Shown piece after piece: positions 7,742 to 13,988 of a DNA stretch of 15,329 bases. Below the pieces are notes generated by a model that made no database searches, was not told the origin of the DNA, and was given only the letters and a program-made list of their open reading frames with translations. The number at the start of each line of letters is the position of its first letter. Positions within the stretch are counted from its first letter, which is position 1. Made by a program: the position numbers and the translations under genes. Source of the stretch: Clostridia bacterium (GTDB lineage Bacteria; Bacillota; Clostridia; Lachnospirales; CAG-274); assembly GCA_030536675.1 (NCBI GenBank), contig JAUNPM010000013.1:1-15329 (forward strand), given 5' to 3'.

Positions 7742-8629
7742 CTACAAATATTTTTTCTTTATGGCAGAAGAATATACTTTATATTCTCCCCACAGATCCT
7801 CCAGCTTGTCCAGTCCCCGAACTATGCTTTCCTTTCTTTTAAGGCTCACAGCCACAAGCAGGGCATTTATAAGGCTTAAGGGCGCCACAAGACTGTCTAT
7901 GAAGCTAAGCATATCACTGCTTGCAATAAGTGTAACGCTTGCACCGTTTATTAAAGGCGACTGCATACTGTCCGTTATGGCAATTGTTTTTGCTCCTTTC
8001 ATATGGGCATATTCAATAGCTTTAACGGTCTTGTTTGAATATCTGGGAAAACTTATGCTTATAAGCAGATCTCCTTCTTCTATTCTGAACATATGCTCAA
8101 AAGTTTCCGTCACTGCTCCCGTAGAAGCGTTTATAACATTATCCCTCATAAGATTCAGATAAAAATCCATAAAATGAGATAAGGCGGAAGAGCTTCTTCC
8201 TCCCACAATATAAACTCTCTTTGCATTTACAATATAATCTACAGCTCTGTCAAAATCTCTTTGATTTATGCTGTCAAGAGTTGCATTTATTCTTGCTGCA
8301 TCACTTTCAAGAACGCTTTTAAGTATATGCTTATCGGTCTTTGCAATTCTGTCGGAAGAAACCTCCATTCTCTGTGAAGCCGTCAATTCGTTTTTAACAA
8401 GCTCCTGCAAAGCCTCCTGAAGCTTTGGGTATCCGTCAAACCCCAGTTCAATAGCAAATCTCACAACGGTAGATTCGCTTACTCCCGCAATTTCTCCCAG
8501 CTTGGACGCAGTAAGATACACTGCCTTGTCGTAATGGTCCTTAAGAAAATTTGCTATTCTTTTTTGACCCTTACTCAACTCACTCATTTTATTATCAATT
8601 ATTTTAAGTAAATCATTAACCTCTGCCAT
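7742..8629 (-). CDS. MurR/RpiR-family transcriptional regulator with SIS domain
   Basis: A 295-residue DNA-binding regulator. The N-terminal RpiR helix-turn-helix covers about residues 1-77; its recognition part reads ASKLGEIAGVSESTVVRFA (41-59), followed by the usual ELGFDGYPKLQ. A SIS phosphosugar-binding domain follows at about 128-260, with the ligand loop VGGRSSS (142-148) and ISISFPRYS (190-198). Family members sense phosphorylated sugars or amino sugars and can repress or activate. Here the gene leads an operon with a flavoprotein, AroH-Cmk and IspH/S1, with no sugar genes next to it, so the signal and targets are unknown. Control of its own operon is the simplest guess. The ATG at 8629 has AAAGGA only about 2-3 nt upstream, which is unusually close; no better start is visible. 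The next in-frame Met (residue 15) lacks a binding site. Confidence 0.9.
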   Translation of the reverse strand: MAEVNDLLKIIDNKMSELSKGQKRIANFLKDHYDKAVYLTASKLGEIAGVSESTVVRFAIELGFDGYPKLQEALQELVKNELTASQRMEVSSDRIAKTDKHILKSVLESDAARINATLDSINQRDFDRAVDYIVNAKRVYIVGGRSSSALSHFMDFYLNLMRDNVINASTGAVTETFEHMFRIEEGDLLISISFPRYSNKTVKAIEYAHMKGAKTIAITDSMQSPLINGASVTLIASSDMLSFIDSLVAPLSLINALLVAVSLKRKESIVRGLDKLEDLWGEYKVYSSAIKKKYL

Positions 8630-8694
8630 TGTCCTTTTCCCGTTTCCTTAATTATCTTTATTAAAAATAATTCATTTCCTTATTCATTAATGTA

Positions 8695-8723
8695 ATATTA
8701 ACACATATTATTTTTATAGTCAA
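8695..8723 (-). promoter_or_regulatory. Sigma-A promoter of the rpiR-baiN-aroH/cmk-ispH/S1 operon
   Basis: On the minus strand, TTGACT (8723-8718) and TAATAT (8700-8695) are separated by exactly 17 nt, close to the vegetative consensus. Transcription would start near 8688, leaving a leader of about 59 nt before the RpiR ATG. The -10 box overlaps an AT-rich inverted repeat (TTAAT/ATTAA arms at 8687-8691 and 8697-8701) that could be an operator, although in such AT-rich DNA this may be chance. Confidence 0.75.
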
Positions 8724-8881
8724 CAATTTAAAATTTATTTGTGCCAATGTCTAATCTCCGTATATTATTTTTCCTCACTTAAAAACATTCCCTTAAGGAT
8801 ACAGCATTTATATATACAAAAAAACCAAAAGATTAAACGGCATAATATAATTAAGCTATTTAAAAATCAACACTGTTTTTC

Positions 8882-8910
8882 TTGACAATTTCTTTTTCAA
8901 ATGCTATCCT
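8882..8910 (+). promoter_or_regulatory. Promoter of the zupT-like gene
   Basis: A perfect -35 TTGACA (8882-8887) is followed after 17 nt by TATCCT (8905-8910). The TGC just before it makes an extended -10. The predicted start is near 8917, inside the inverted repeat described separately. A TATAAT at 8910-8915 looks better by itself but would be 22 nt from the -35 box, so it is less likely to be used. Together with the minus-strand promoter, this accounts for most of the recognisable content of the 320-base gap between the regulator and the transporter; 8724-8881 is AT-rich with nothing else I can assign. Confidence 0.72.
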
Positions 8911-8914
8911 ATAA

Positions 8915-8937
8915 TTAGTTAGCAAAGACTAACTCAA
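8915..8937 (+). promoter_or_regulatory. Candidate DtxR-family metal-regulator operator
   Basis: An inverted repeat with arms AGTTAG (8917-8922) and CTAACT (8929-8934) around a 6-nt spacer, flanked by TT on the left and CAA on the right. It resembles the TTAG/CTAA-type boxes bound by DtxR/IdeR-family iron or manganese regulators. It covers the predicted transcription start of a ZIP metal transporter and ends next to its ribosome binding site, the place where a bound repressor would block transcription. The site type is recalled knowledge and the regulator is not in the window. Confidence 0.55.
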
Positions 8938-8949
8938 AGGAGAATTTTT

Positions 8950-9747
8950 ATGAACAATATTTTATTCGCTTTTATACTCACTCTCATAGCGGGACTGAGT
9001 ACAGGCATAGGCAGCCTTATTGCCTTTCTTACAAATCATACAAACAAAAAATTTTTATCCGTATGCTTAGGCTTTTCGGCAGGAGTTATGATTTATGTTT
9101 CTATGGTGGAAATTTTTTACACATCAAGAGAAATGCTTATAAACGCTCAAGGAAAGCACTTGGGCAGCTGGATAAATGTAATTTCTTTTTTCGGCAGTAT
9201 GCTTATTATTGCCCTTATAGATAAACTGATACCCTCAGAGGAAAATCCTCACGAGGTCAAACTTGTAGAGGAGGAGCGCCAAGAGCAGCCTAAAAAACTT
9301 ATGCGTATTGGGGTAATGACAGCTGTTGCCATTGGAGTTCACAACTTTCCCGAAGGACTTGCAACATTTGTTTCAGCCCTTCAAGATCCCGGAATAGCCA
9401 TACCCATAGTTGCTGCAATAGCAATTCACAACATTCCTGAGGGTATAGCGGTGTCTGTTCCTATTTATCACGCCACAGGCTCAAAAACAAAAGCCTTTAA
9501 GTATTCTTTTCTTTCGGGGCTTGCAGAGCCTACGGGAGCAATCACAGGCTGGCTTATTTTAATGCCCTTTATGAATGACACTCTATTCGGTATAATATTT
9601 TCAGCAGTTGCGGGAATTATGGTATTCATCTCATTTGACGAGCTTCTTCCCGCCGCACGTGAATACGGAGAGCATCACCTTTCCCTTTACGGACTTATTT
9701 CGGGAATGATAGTTATGTCTGTCAGCCTGCTTCTATTTATAGAATAA
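8950..9747 (+). CDS. zupT: ZIP-family metal transporter (ZupT-like)
   Basis: A 265-residue integral membrane protein of the ZIP family, importing zinc and possibly iron or manganese into the cytoplasm. About eight membrane segments are visible. The two metal-binding helices carry the hallmark motifs HNFPEG (131-136, segment IV) and HNIPEG (160-165, segment V), followed by Glu193 in GLAEPTG. These residues build the binuclear metal site in this family. A charged cytoplasmic loop (about 95-118, many Glu/Lys/Arg) separates segments III and IV, as usual; it has only one His and so lacks the His-rich loop of some relatives. The start is set by AAAGGAG 7 nt before the ATG. It is a single-gene unit, with its own promoter and operator upstream and a terminator downstream. 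Length matches E. coli ZupT (about 257). The exact metal is an inference. Confidence 0.92.
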   Translation: MNNILFAFILTLIAGLSTGIGSLIAFLTNHTNKKFLSVCLGFSAGVMIYVSMVEIFYTSREMLINAQGKHLGSWINVISFFGSMLIIALIDKLIPSEENPHEVKLVEEERQEQPKKLMRIGVMTAVAIGVHNFPEGLATFVSALQDPGIAIPIVAAIAIHNIPEGIAVSVPIYHATGSKTKAFKYSFLSGLAEPTGAITGWLILMPFMNDTLFGIIFSAVAGIMVFISFDELLPAAREYGEHHLSLYGLISGMIVMSVSLLLFIE

Positions 9748-9751
9748 CACA

Positions 9752-9810
9752 AAAACGAACCGCCCCCGCAAGTCAGATTGTATTCAGACCTGTAGGGGCA
9801 GTTCATTTTT
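9752..9810. terminator. Bidirectional terminator between zupT and dctM
   Basis: A GC-rich imperfect hairpin (outer arms 9757-9766 GAACCGCCCC and 9795-9804 GGGGCAGTTC, one mismatch) with further pairing inside (CA.GTC at 9769-9774 with GAC.TG at 9787-9792). On the plus strand it is followed by ATTTTT; on the minus strand by GTTTTTG. It therefore fits an intrinsic terminator for both converging units. Its GC content is well above its surroundings, and the GTAGGGGC / GAACCGCCCC wording resembles dispersed intergenic palindromes seen in Clostridia, so it may be a copy of such a repeat. Confidence 0.82.
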
Positions 9811-9851
9811 AACATAACCTTTATATACTTAAAATATTAAATTTAATATTT

Positions 9852-11156
9852 TTACTTTATCAAACCTGCCATTTCAGGCAATGCCATACTTACTGCAGGT
9901 ACGTAAGTTACAAGCATAAGTCCTATGAATATTGCAATATAGAACAAAGCCATATAAGGCATAGTCTTTGCCAAATTCGTCTTTCCTACTTTTATAGCCA
10001 CAAACAAAGTATTTCCAACAGGAGGAGTAATACTTCCTATACATAAGTTGTAGTTAAGCATTAAACCGAAATGTACGGGATTCATACCGAATTCTGTAAC
10101 TATAGGAAGGAACAACGGTGTAAATATTAATATTGCAGGTGTAACGTCAATAAATGTACCGGCTATAAGCAGTATAATATTCATAATAAACAATAATATA
10201 TACTTGTTATCAGTGATTCCCAAAAGAAGAGCTGATATAGCCTGTGGTATCTGTGTAAATGCCATAACCCAGCTTAATACATTTGAAACACCAATAAGGA
10301 ACACTATCATACCGCTCATTTTCATACTGTCAATAAGTATTTCAACAAAAGATTTCCATGTAATATTCTTATAAAGTATACCAAGCAATAAGGCATAAAC
10401 CACTGCAATTGCTGAACCCTCTGTAGCAGTAAACACACCCTTTATAATGCCTCCTATAACCACAACTATAAGAGAAAGCGCAGGGATAGCTTTTAATGTA
10501 GCAATACCCAAGGTTTTAAAGCTGAATTTACCCTTAATGCCTACATAGCCCTTTTTCTTAGCCATTATTATCGCAACAACAATACAGCATAAAGCCCATA
10601 ATACTCCGGGTATATATCCTGCAAGGAACAATGCCGCAACAGATGTACCTCCTGATATAAGAGAATATGTAATAAGAGTGTTTGAAGGAGGTATCAAAAG
10701 TCCCGCAGGAGCAGATGCACCGTTTGCCGCAGCACATAATGAAGGATCATAGCCTGCTTCTTCCTCACCTTCTCTTACCATATTTCCCACAGCAGCAGCT
10801 GCCGCTGTTCCCGAACCTGATATAGCACCAAATAAGGCATTTGCACCTACGTTTGTTACCATAAGTGAACCGGGCAGCTTACCAAGTATTGCATTAACAA
10901 AGTCAACAAGTCTTTTTGCAATACCACCTTGATTCATAATATTTCCCGCAAGTATGAAGAAAGGTATAGCCGTAAGGCTGAATTTACTCATACCCACAAA
11001 AGATCTCTGTGCAGCCGTAACCACTGAAATATCAAGAGGGACTGTCTGAAGAATTGCAACAAGTGATGAAATACCGATGGCGTATGCAATAGGCACTCCA
11101 AGTACCAGTAATACCGCCAAAACAACTATAATAATCAATAACGCCTGAATTGCCAT
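9852..11156 (-). CDS. dctM: TRAP transporter large permease (DctM)
   Basis: A 434-residue membrane protein with about 12 hydrophobic segments, the large transport subunit of a tripartite ATP-independent periplasmic (TRAP) transporter driven by a sodium or proton gradient. Family signatures include VGMSKFSLTAIPFFILAGNIM in the first quarter, the Gly/Ala-rich SGSGTAAAAAVG around residue 115, PPSNTLITYSL in the first half, and GSITPPVGNTLFVAIKVGK towards the C terminus. The ATG at 11156 follows the dctQ stop by 3 nt and has AAGGAGG at good spacing overlapping the end of dctQ. It is the last gene of the uxuA-dctPQM unit and ends before a bidirectional terminator. The substrate is inferred from uxuA to be a hexuronate or sugar acid such as glucuronate; sequence alone cannot settle this. 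Confidence 0.94.
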   Translation of the reverse strand: MAIQALLIIIVVLAVLLVLGVPIAYAIGISSLVAILQTVPLDISVVTAAQRSFVGMSKFSLTAIPFFILAGNIMNQGGIAKRLVDFVNAILGKLPGSLMVTNVGANALFGAISGSGTAAAAAVGNMVREGEEEAGYDPSLCAAANGASAPAGLLIPPSNTLITYSLISGGTSVAALFLAGYIPGVLWALCCIVVAIIMAKKKGYVGIKGKFSFKTLGIATLKAIPALSLIVVVIGGIIKGVFTATEGSAIAVVYALLLGILYKNITWKSFVEILIDSMKMSGMIVFLIGVSNVLSWVMAFTQIPQAISALLLGITDNKYILLFIMNIILLIAGTFIDVTPAILIFTPLFLPIVTEFGMNPVHFGLMLNYNLCIGSITPPVGNTLFVAIKVGKTNLAKTMPYMALFYIAIFIGLMLVTYVPAVSMALPEMAGLIK

Positions 11157-11159
11157 AAA

Positions 11160-11633
11160 CTACGCCTCCTTGCCTTTACAAATATCTATCACATTTAATA
11201 TGGAATACAGCATATTAACTATACCGCATACAGGCAAAATAATGTAAAACACGCCTATTGCAACGCCCAGTGAAGATGTAAGCTGTCCCATTGCCAATGA
11301 TGTGATCTGTACTCCGCCGTATGTAAGTATTATTCCTGAGAATAAAAATGCAATTACTTCGGCAAAAATCTTAAAAATCTTCTGTGCATTTTCTCCCATT
11401 TTTTCAACTACTATAGGTATGTTCATATGACCTCTTTCGCCTGAAACAACGCAGGCGCCTATAAGCGTAGCCCATGCAAACAAATAGGATACAAGCTCTT
11501 CAGACCATGAAGAAGGATTACCCAAAACATATCTTGTTAGTACCTGCCAGCAGGTCAAAAGTACCATAGCCGCAAATGTTACTGCGCCTAAAAAGTTTAA
11601 AAATTTATTCAGTACATTTCTTAATCCATCCAC
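11160..11633 (-). CDS. dctQ: TRAP transporter small permease (DctQ)
   Basis: A 157-residue protein with four membrane segments, the small permease subunit that binds DctM. The family pattern is clear: a first segment (FLGAVTFAAMVLLTCWQVLTRY), then the conserved loop NPSSWSEELVSYLFAWATLIGAC, then GERGHMNIPIVVEKM and two C-terminal segments. Length is typical. The start codon is GTG (11633-11631); its ribosome binding site AGGAGGGG overlaps the dctP stop codon, so the two genes are translationally coupled. Together with dctP and dctM it forms a complete non-fused TRAP system. Confidence 0.92.
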   Translation of the reverse strand: MDGLRNVLNKFLNFLGAVTFAAMVLLTCWQVLTRYVLGNPSSWSEELVSYLFAWATLIGACVVSGERGHMNIPIVVEKMGENAQKIFKIFAEVIAFLFSGIILTYGGVQITSLAMGQLTSSLGVAIGVFYIILPVCGIVNMLYSILNVIDICKGKEA

Positions 11634-11644
11634 AAAAACCCCTC

Positions 11645-12670
11645 CTATTCTTCATCTGCATATTTTGCGTTGTAAACCTGAATAGCGTCATATATAGGCT
11701 GTATATCAGGATTATTATTTAAAACAGTTTCGTGAAGCGGTGCACAAATCTCTGCAAAAGGCTCAACCTCTGGGTAAATGAATGTAACGCCCTGTTCATT
11801 TTCAGCCTTGTCCTTTGCCTCTTCAACAGCCTTCTCCCATTCGCCGTTTGCAACCTCTGTTGTGAGCTTGAAGCCCTCTTCAAATATTTCTCTTTCCTCT
11901 TCTGACAAGCTGTTTAAAAAGTCATAGTTGCCGATCAAAATATCAGGAACCATCTGATGCATATCATATGAATAATATTTGCAGACTTCACCGTGTCCGT
12001 TGCTTGTAAGCGCAAGCTCGTTGTTTTCCGCACCGTCAATAATATTTGACTGCAAAGCCGTATAAACGTCACCAAAGCTCATAGGTGTAGCGGAACCGCC
12101 TAAAAGTCTCATCATTTCAACATTTGTAGGTGACTGCTGAACTCTTATTTTAAGACCCTTAAGATCGGCAGGAGAATTTATAGGTGTATTTACCGTATAG
12201 AAATTTCTTGTTCCCGCATCAAACCATGTAACAGCCTCAAATCCCGCCTTTTCAGTCGTCTTAAAAAGCTGATCCGTAATTGAAGTGTCATTCATTACAT
12301 CGTGATATGCGTCTACACTTGTAAAAAGATAAGGCAAATTAAATATTTCATAGTTCTTGCTGAATGTTTCAAGTATGGCATTACTTGCCACACAGAAGTC
12401 AATAGCTCCTGTCTGTGTCAGCTGAACCATATCCACCTGAGAGCCTAAAAGCTCACTTGGATAAACCTCTATTTCGTATTTATCTCCCAATCTTTCTTCA
12501 ATAAATTCTTCAAATTTAAGCAAGCCTATATTTGTCGGGTGATCGCTTGCCTGAACGTGTCCGATCCTTACTATTCTCTTTTCACTGTCATCACTGCCGC
12601 AGCCTGTAAGCACTCCGAAAGCAATTACCGCCGTCAAAGCTGCCACAACGATCTTTTTCATTTTTTTCAT
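11645..12670 (-). CDS. dctP: TRAP transporter substrate-binding lipoprotein (DctP)
   Basis: A 341-residue extracytoplasmic receptor of the TRAP system (DctP family). The signal peptide MKKMKKIVVAALTAVIAFGV ends in the lipobox LTGC; Cys24 would be the lipidated first residue, anchoring it to the Gram-positive membrane. The fold starts RIVRIGHVQASDHPTNIG. Arg155 (GTRNFY) and Arg176 (KGLKIRVQ) lie where DctP proteins place the arginine that binds the ligand's carboxylate. PMSFGDVYTALQSNIIDGAENN (196-217) is the most conserved family stretch. The first ATG is chosen because GAGGGGG lies about 7 nt upstream; the second Met (residue 4) lacks its own site. It follows uxuA by 75 nt, a gap holding a 20-bp palindrome. 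The ligand is probably a uronate or aldonate, by context. Confidence 0.93.
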   Translation of the reverse strand: MKKMKKIVVAALTAVIAFGVLTGCGSDDSEKRIVRIGHVQASDHPTNIGLLKFEEFIEERLGDKYEIEVYPSELLGSQVDMVQLTQTGAIDFCVASNAILETFSKNYEIFNLPYLFTSVDAYHDVMNDTSITDQLFKTTEKAGFEAVTWFDAGTRNFYTVNTPINSPADLKGLKIRVQQSPTNVEMMRLLGGSATPMSFGDVYTALQSNIIDGAENNELALTSNGHGEVCKYYSYDMHQMVPDILIGNYDFLNSLSEEEREIFEEGFKLTTEVANGEWEKAVEEAKDKAENEQGVTFIYPEVEPFAEICAPLHETVLNNNPDIQPIYDAIQVYNAKYADEE

Positions 12671-12725
12671 CTAATAACCCCCTCACATATATTAATACAT
12701 TAAGTATAAATATATATTGTTGCTT

Positions 12726-12745
12726 AACTTTATAGGTATAAAGTT
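12726..12745. promoter_or_regulatory. 20-bp quasi-palindrome between uxuA and dctP (candidate operator)
   Basis: Arms AACTTTATA (12726-12734) and TATAAAGTT (12737-12745) are perfect inverted copies around a central GG. The site touches the uxuA stop codon. Its core, read on the minus strand, is TTATACCTATAA, the same 12 bases found in a second palindrome at the uxuA promoter (13848-13863). As RNA it would form only a weak A/U hairpin with a tight loop, so a DNA operator is the better reading. No strong promoter is visible after it, so its effect on dctPQM is unclear. Confidence 0.5.
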
Positions 12746-13795
12746 TTATTTACTCATTTTTTCAACTGCTTCCCAAAGTCCGTTAATATAAGTTGCTCCC
12801 AAAGCTCTGTCATAAAGTCCGTAACCTGGTCTTCCTGTTTCTCCCCAAATCATTCTTCCGTGATCAGGTCTTATATATCCCGTGAAGCCATTATCGTGAA
12901 GAGCTTTTATTATTGCAAACATATCAAGTGAACCACAGCTTGAAAGGTGAGCTCTTTCTTCAAATCCATTGTCAAGTATAGCTACATTTCTTAAATGAGC
13001 AAAATGTATTCTTCCCATTTTTGCATATTTTGCAGCCATTTTAGCCACGTCGTTTTTAGCTGAACAGCCAAGAGAGCCTGTACATAGTGTAATTCCGTTG
13101 TGCTTATCATCTACAAGGCTTAAAAATCTGTCAAGACTTTTTTCATCCACAATTATTCTCGGAAGTCCGAATATGCTCCAGCAGGGGTCGTCCTCATGAA
13201 TAGCCATATTTACATCACATTCCGCTGCAACAGGTATAACTCTTTCAAGGAAGTACTTAAGATTATCCCACAAATTTTCTTCCGTCATAGCATTGTATTC
13301 CGCAACAACAGCCTTTAATTCTTCTCTTGTATAGCTTGCGTCCCAGCCGGGAAGCGTTAAATCACTGTCACTTTCAAGAGGATTTACCTTGTCTACCTGC
13401 TCCTGATAGTACACAAGAGATGTTGAGCCGTCAGGCAACACGTGGTCAAGCTGTGTTCTTGTCCAGTCAAACACAGGCATAAAGTTATAACATACGCATT
13501 TGATTCCCGCTTTTGCGACCCTTCTTATGTTTTCACAGTAGTTTTCTATGTACTTATCTCTTGAAGGCTTACCGAGCTTAATATCCTCATGGACAGGTAT
13601 GCTTTCAATTACTTCAAAGGCAAGTCCTGCGTCTTCCGTAAGTTTTTTAAGTCTTGCAATACTTTCATTGCTCCAAACCTCTCCCACAGGCACATCGTAC
13701 ACAGCCGTAACTATAGCCTTCATACCGGGTATCTGTCTGATGTTTTCAAGCGTCACCTTATCATCTTCTCCGTACCACCTAAATGATAACTTCAT
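12746..13795 (-). CDS. uxuA: Mannonate dehydratase UxuA
   Basis: A 349-residue cytoplasmic enzyme converting D-mannonate to 2-keto-3-deoxy-D-gluconate, the third step of glucuronate breakdown. It is a TIM-barrel protein starting MKLSFRWYG. The metal ligands known in the family (His, Cys, His, Asp) are visible as His200 (AIHEDDP), Cys238 (LCTGSLGC), His267 (HFAHLRN) and Asp311 (RPDHGR). IHEDDPCWSIFGLPRI (199-214) and YIRPDHGRMIWGE (307-319) are family-typical. Length matches usual UxuA (about 350-395, short form). TAAGGAGGAA sits just before the ATG at 13795. It is the first gene of the unit with the TRAP transporter, divergent from an AraC-type regulator. No uxaC, uxuB or kdg genes are in the window, so the other pathway steps must lie elsewhere. 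Confidence 0.95.
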   Translation of the reverse strand: MKLSFRWYGEDDKVTLENIRQIPGMKAIVTAVYDVPVGEVWSNESIARLKKLTEDAGLAFEVIESIPVHEDIKLGKPSRDKYIENYCENIRRVAKAGIKCVCYNFMPVFDWTRTQLDHVLPDGSTSLVYYQEQVDKVNPLESDSDLTLPGWDASYTREELKAVVAEYNAMTEENLWDNLKYFLERVIPVAAECDVNMAIHEDDPCWSIFGLPRIIVDEKSLDRFLSLVDDKHNGITLCTGSLGCSAKNDVAKMAAKYAKMGRIHFAHLRNVAILDNGFEERAHLSSCGSLDMFAIIKALHDNGFTGYIRPDHGRMIWGETGRPGYGLYDRALGATYINGLWEAVEKMSK

Positions 13796-13847
13796 AAATA
13801 TTCCTCCTTATTTTTGATTTGTTAATGCCGGGCAATTACCATATAAT

Positions 13848-13877
13848 AATTATACCTATAATTTATGAATTATAACA
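13848..13877 (-). promoter_or_regulatory. Candidate uxuA promoters with overlapping palindrome
   Basis: Two minus-strand -10 boxes are possible. TATAAT at 13874-13869 is preceded by TGT and so forms an extended -10, with only a poor -35 (GTTTAA at 13897-13892), which suggests that an activator is needed. A second TATAAT at 13854-13849 lies inside the palindrome AATTATA-CC-TATAATT (13848-13863) and has a poor -35 too. The palindrome shares the core TTATACCTATAA with the site after uxuA, and a repressor bound there would cover the downstream box. Confidence 0.5.
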
Positions 13878-13901
13878 TTGTTTTATTTGTTTTAAACATT
13901 G
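13874..13901. promoter_or_regulatory. Candidate AraC-type direct-repeat binding site
   Basis: The heptamer AACATTG occurs at 13874-13880 and again at 13895-13901, exactly 21 bp apart in the same orientation. Flanking bases (TT before, TTGT after) also match at the same offset. Direct half-sites spaced by 21 bp (two helical turns) are the classic target of AraC-family dimers. The site abuts the uxuA extended -10 and overlaps the -35 of the araC-type gene, so one bound dimer could activate the first and repress the second. This is an inference from spacing and position. Confidence 0.5.
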
Positions 13902-13927
13902 CAAATCTTGTTACTTTGCTGTATAAT
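13899..13927 (+). promoter_or_regulatory. Promoter of the AraC-family regulator gene
   Basis: TTGCAA (13899-13904) and a perfect TATAAT (13922-13927) are separated by 17 nt. The start would be near 13934, leaving a leader of about 55 nt before the ATG at 13989, which has CGGAGG upstream. The -35 overlaps the second AACATTG repeat, compatible with autoregulation. Confidence 0.7.
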
Positions 13928-13988
13928 ATATTCAACGACGAGTTTTTTTTGTTATTATTTCACAATAAAATAATCGGAGGATAATAAT

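Noticed and set aside
7736..7747. TTATACCTACAA, an 11-of-12 match to the uxuA palindrome core
   Set aside because: It covers the baiN ribosome binding site and rpiR stop, lacks the inverted symmetry on one side, and is best explained by chance in AT-rich DNA.
7668..8162. Plus-strand open frame of 164 codons across baiN and rpiR
   Set aside because: Antisense to both genes and their short junction; no supporting signals.
8724..8881. AT-rich gap between the two divergent promoters, examined for small RNA, tRNA or small genes
   Set aside because: No stable stem with a T tract, no tRNA-like fold and no open frame with a ribosome binding site was visible.
12671..12725. Possible separate promoter for dctPQM (TATACT or TATATT boxes on the minus strand)
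   Set aside because: No acceptable -35 box lies 16-18 nt upstream of either, so it is not called.
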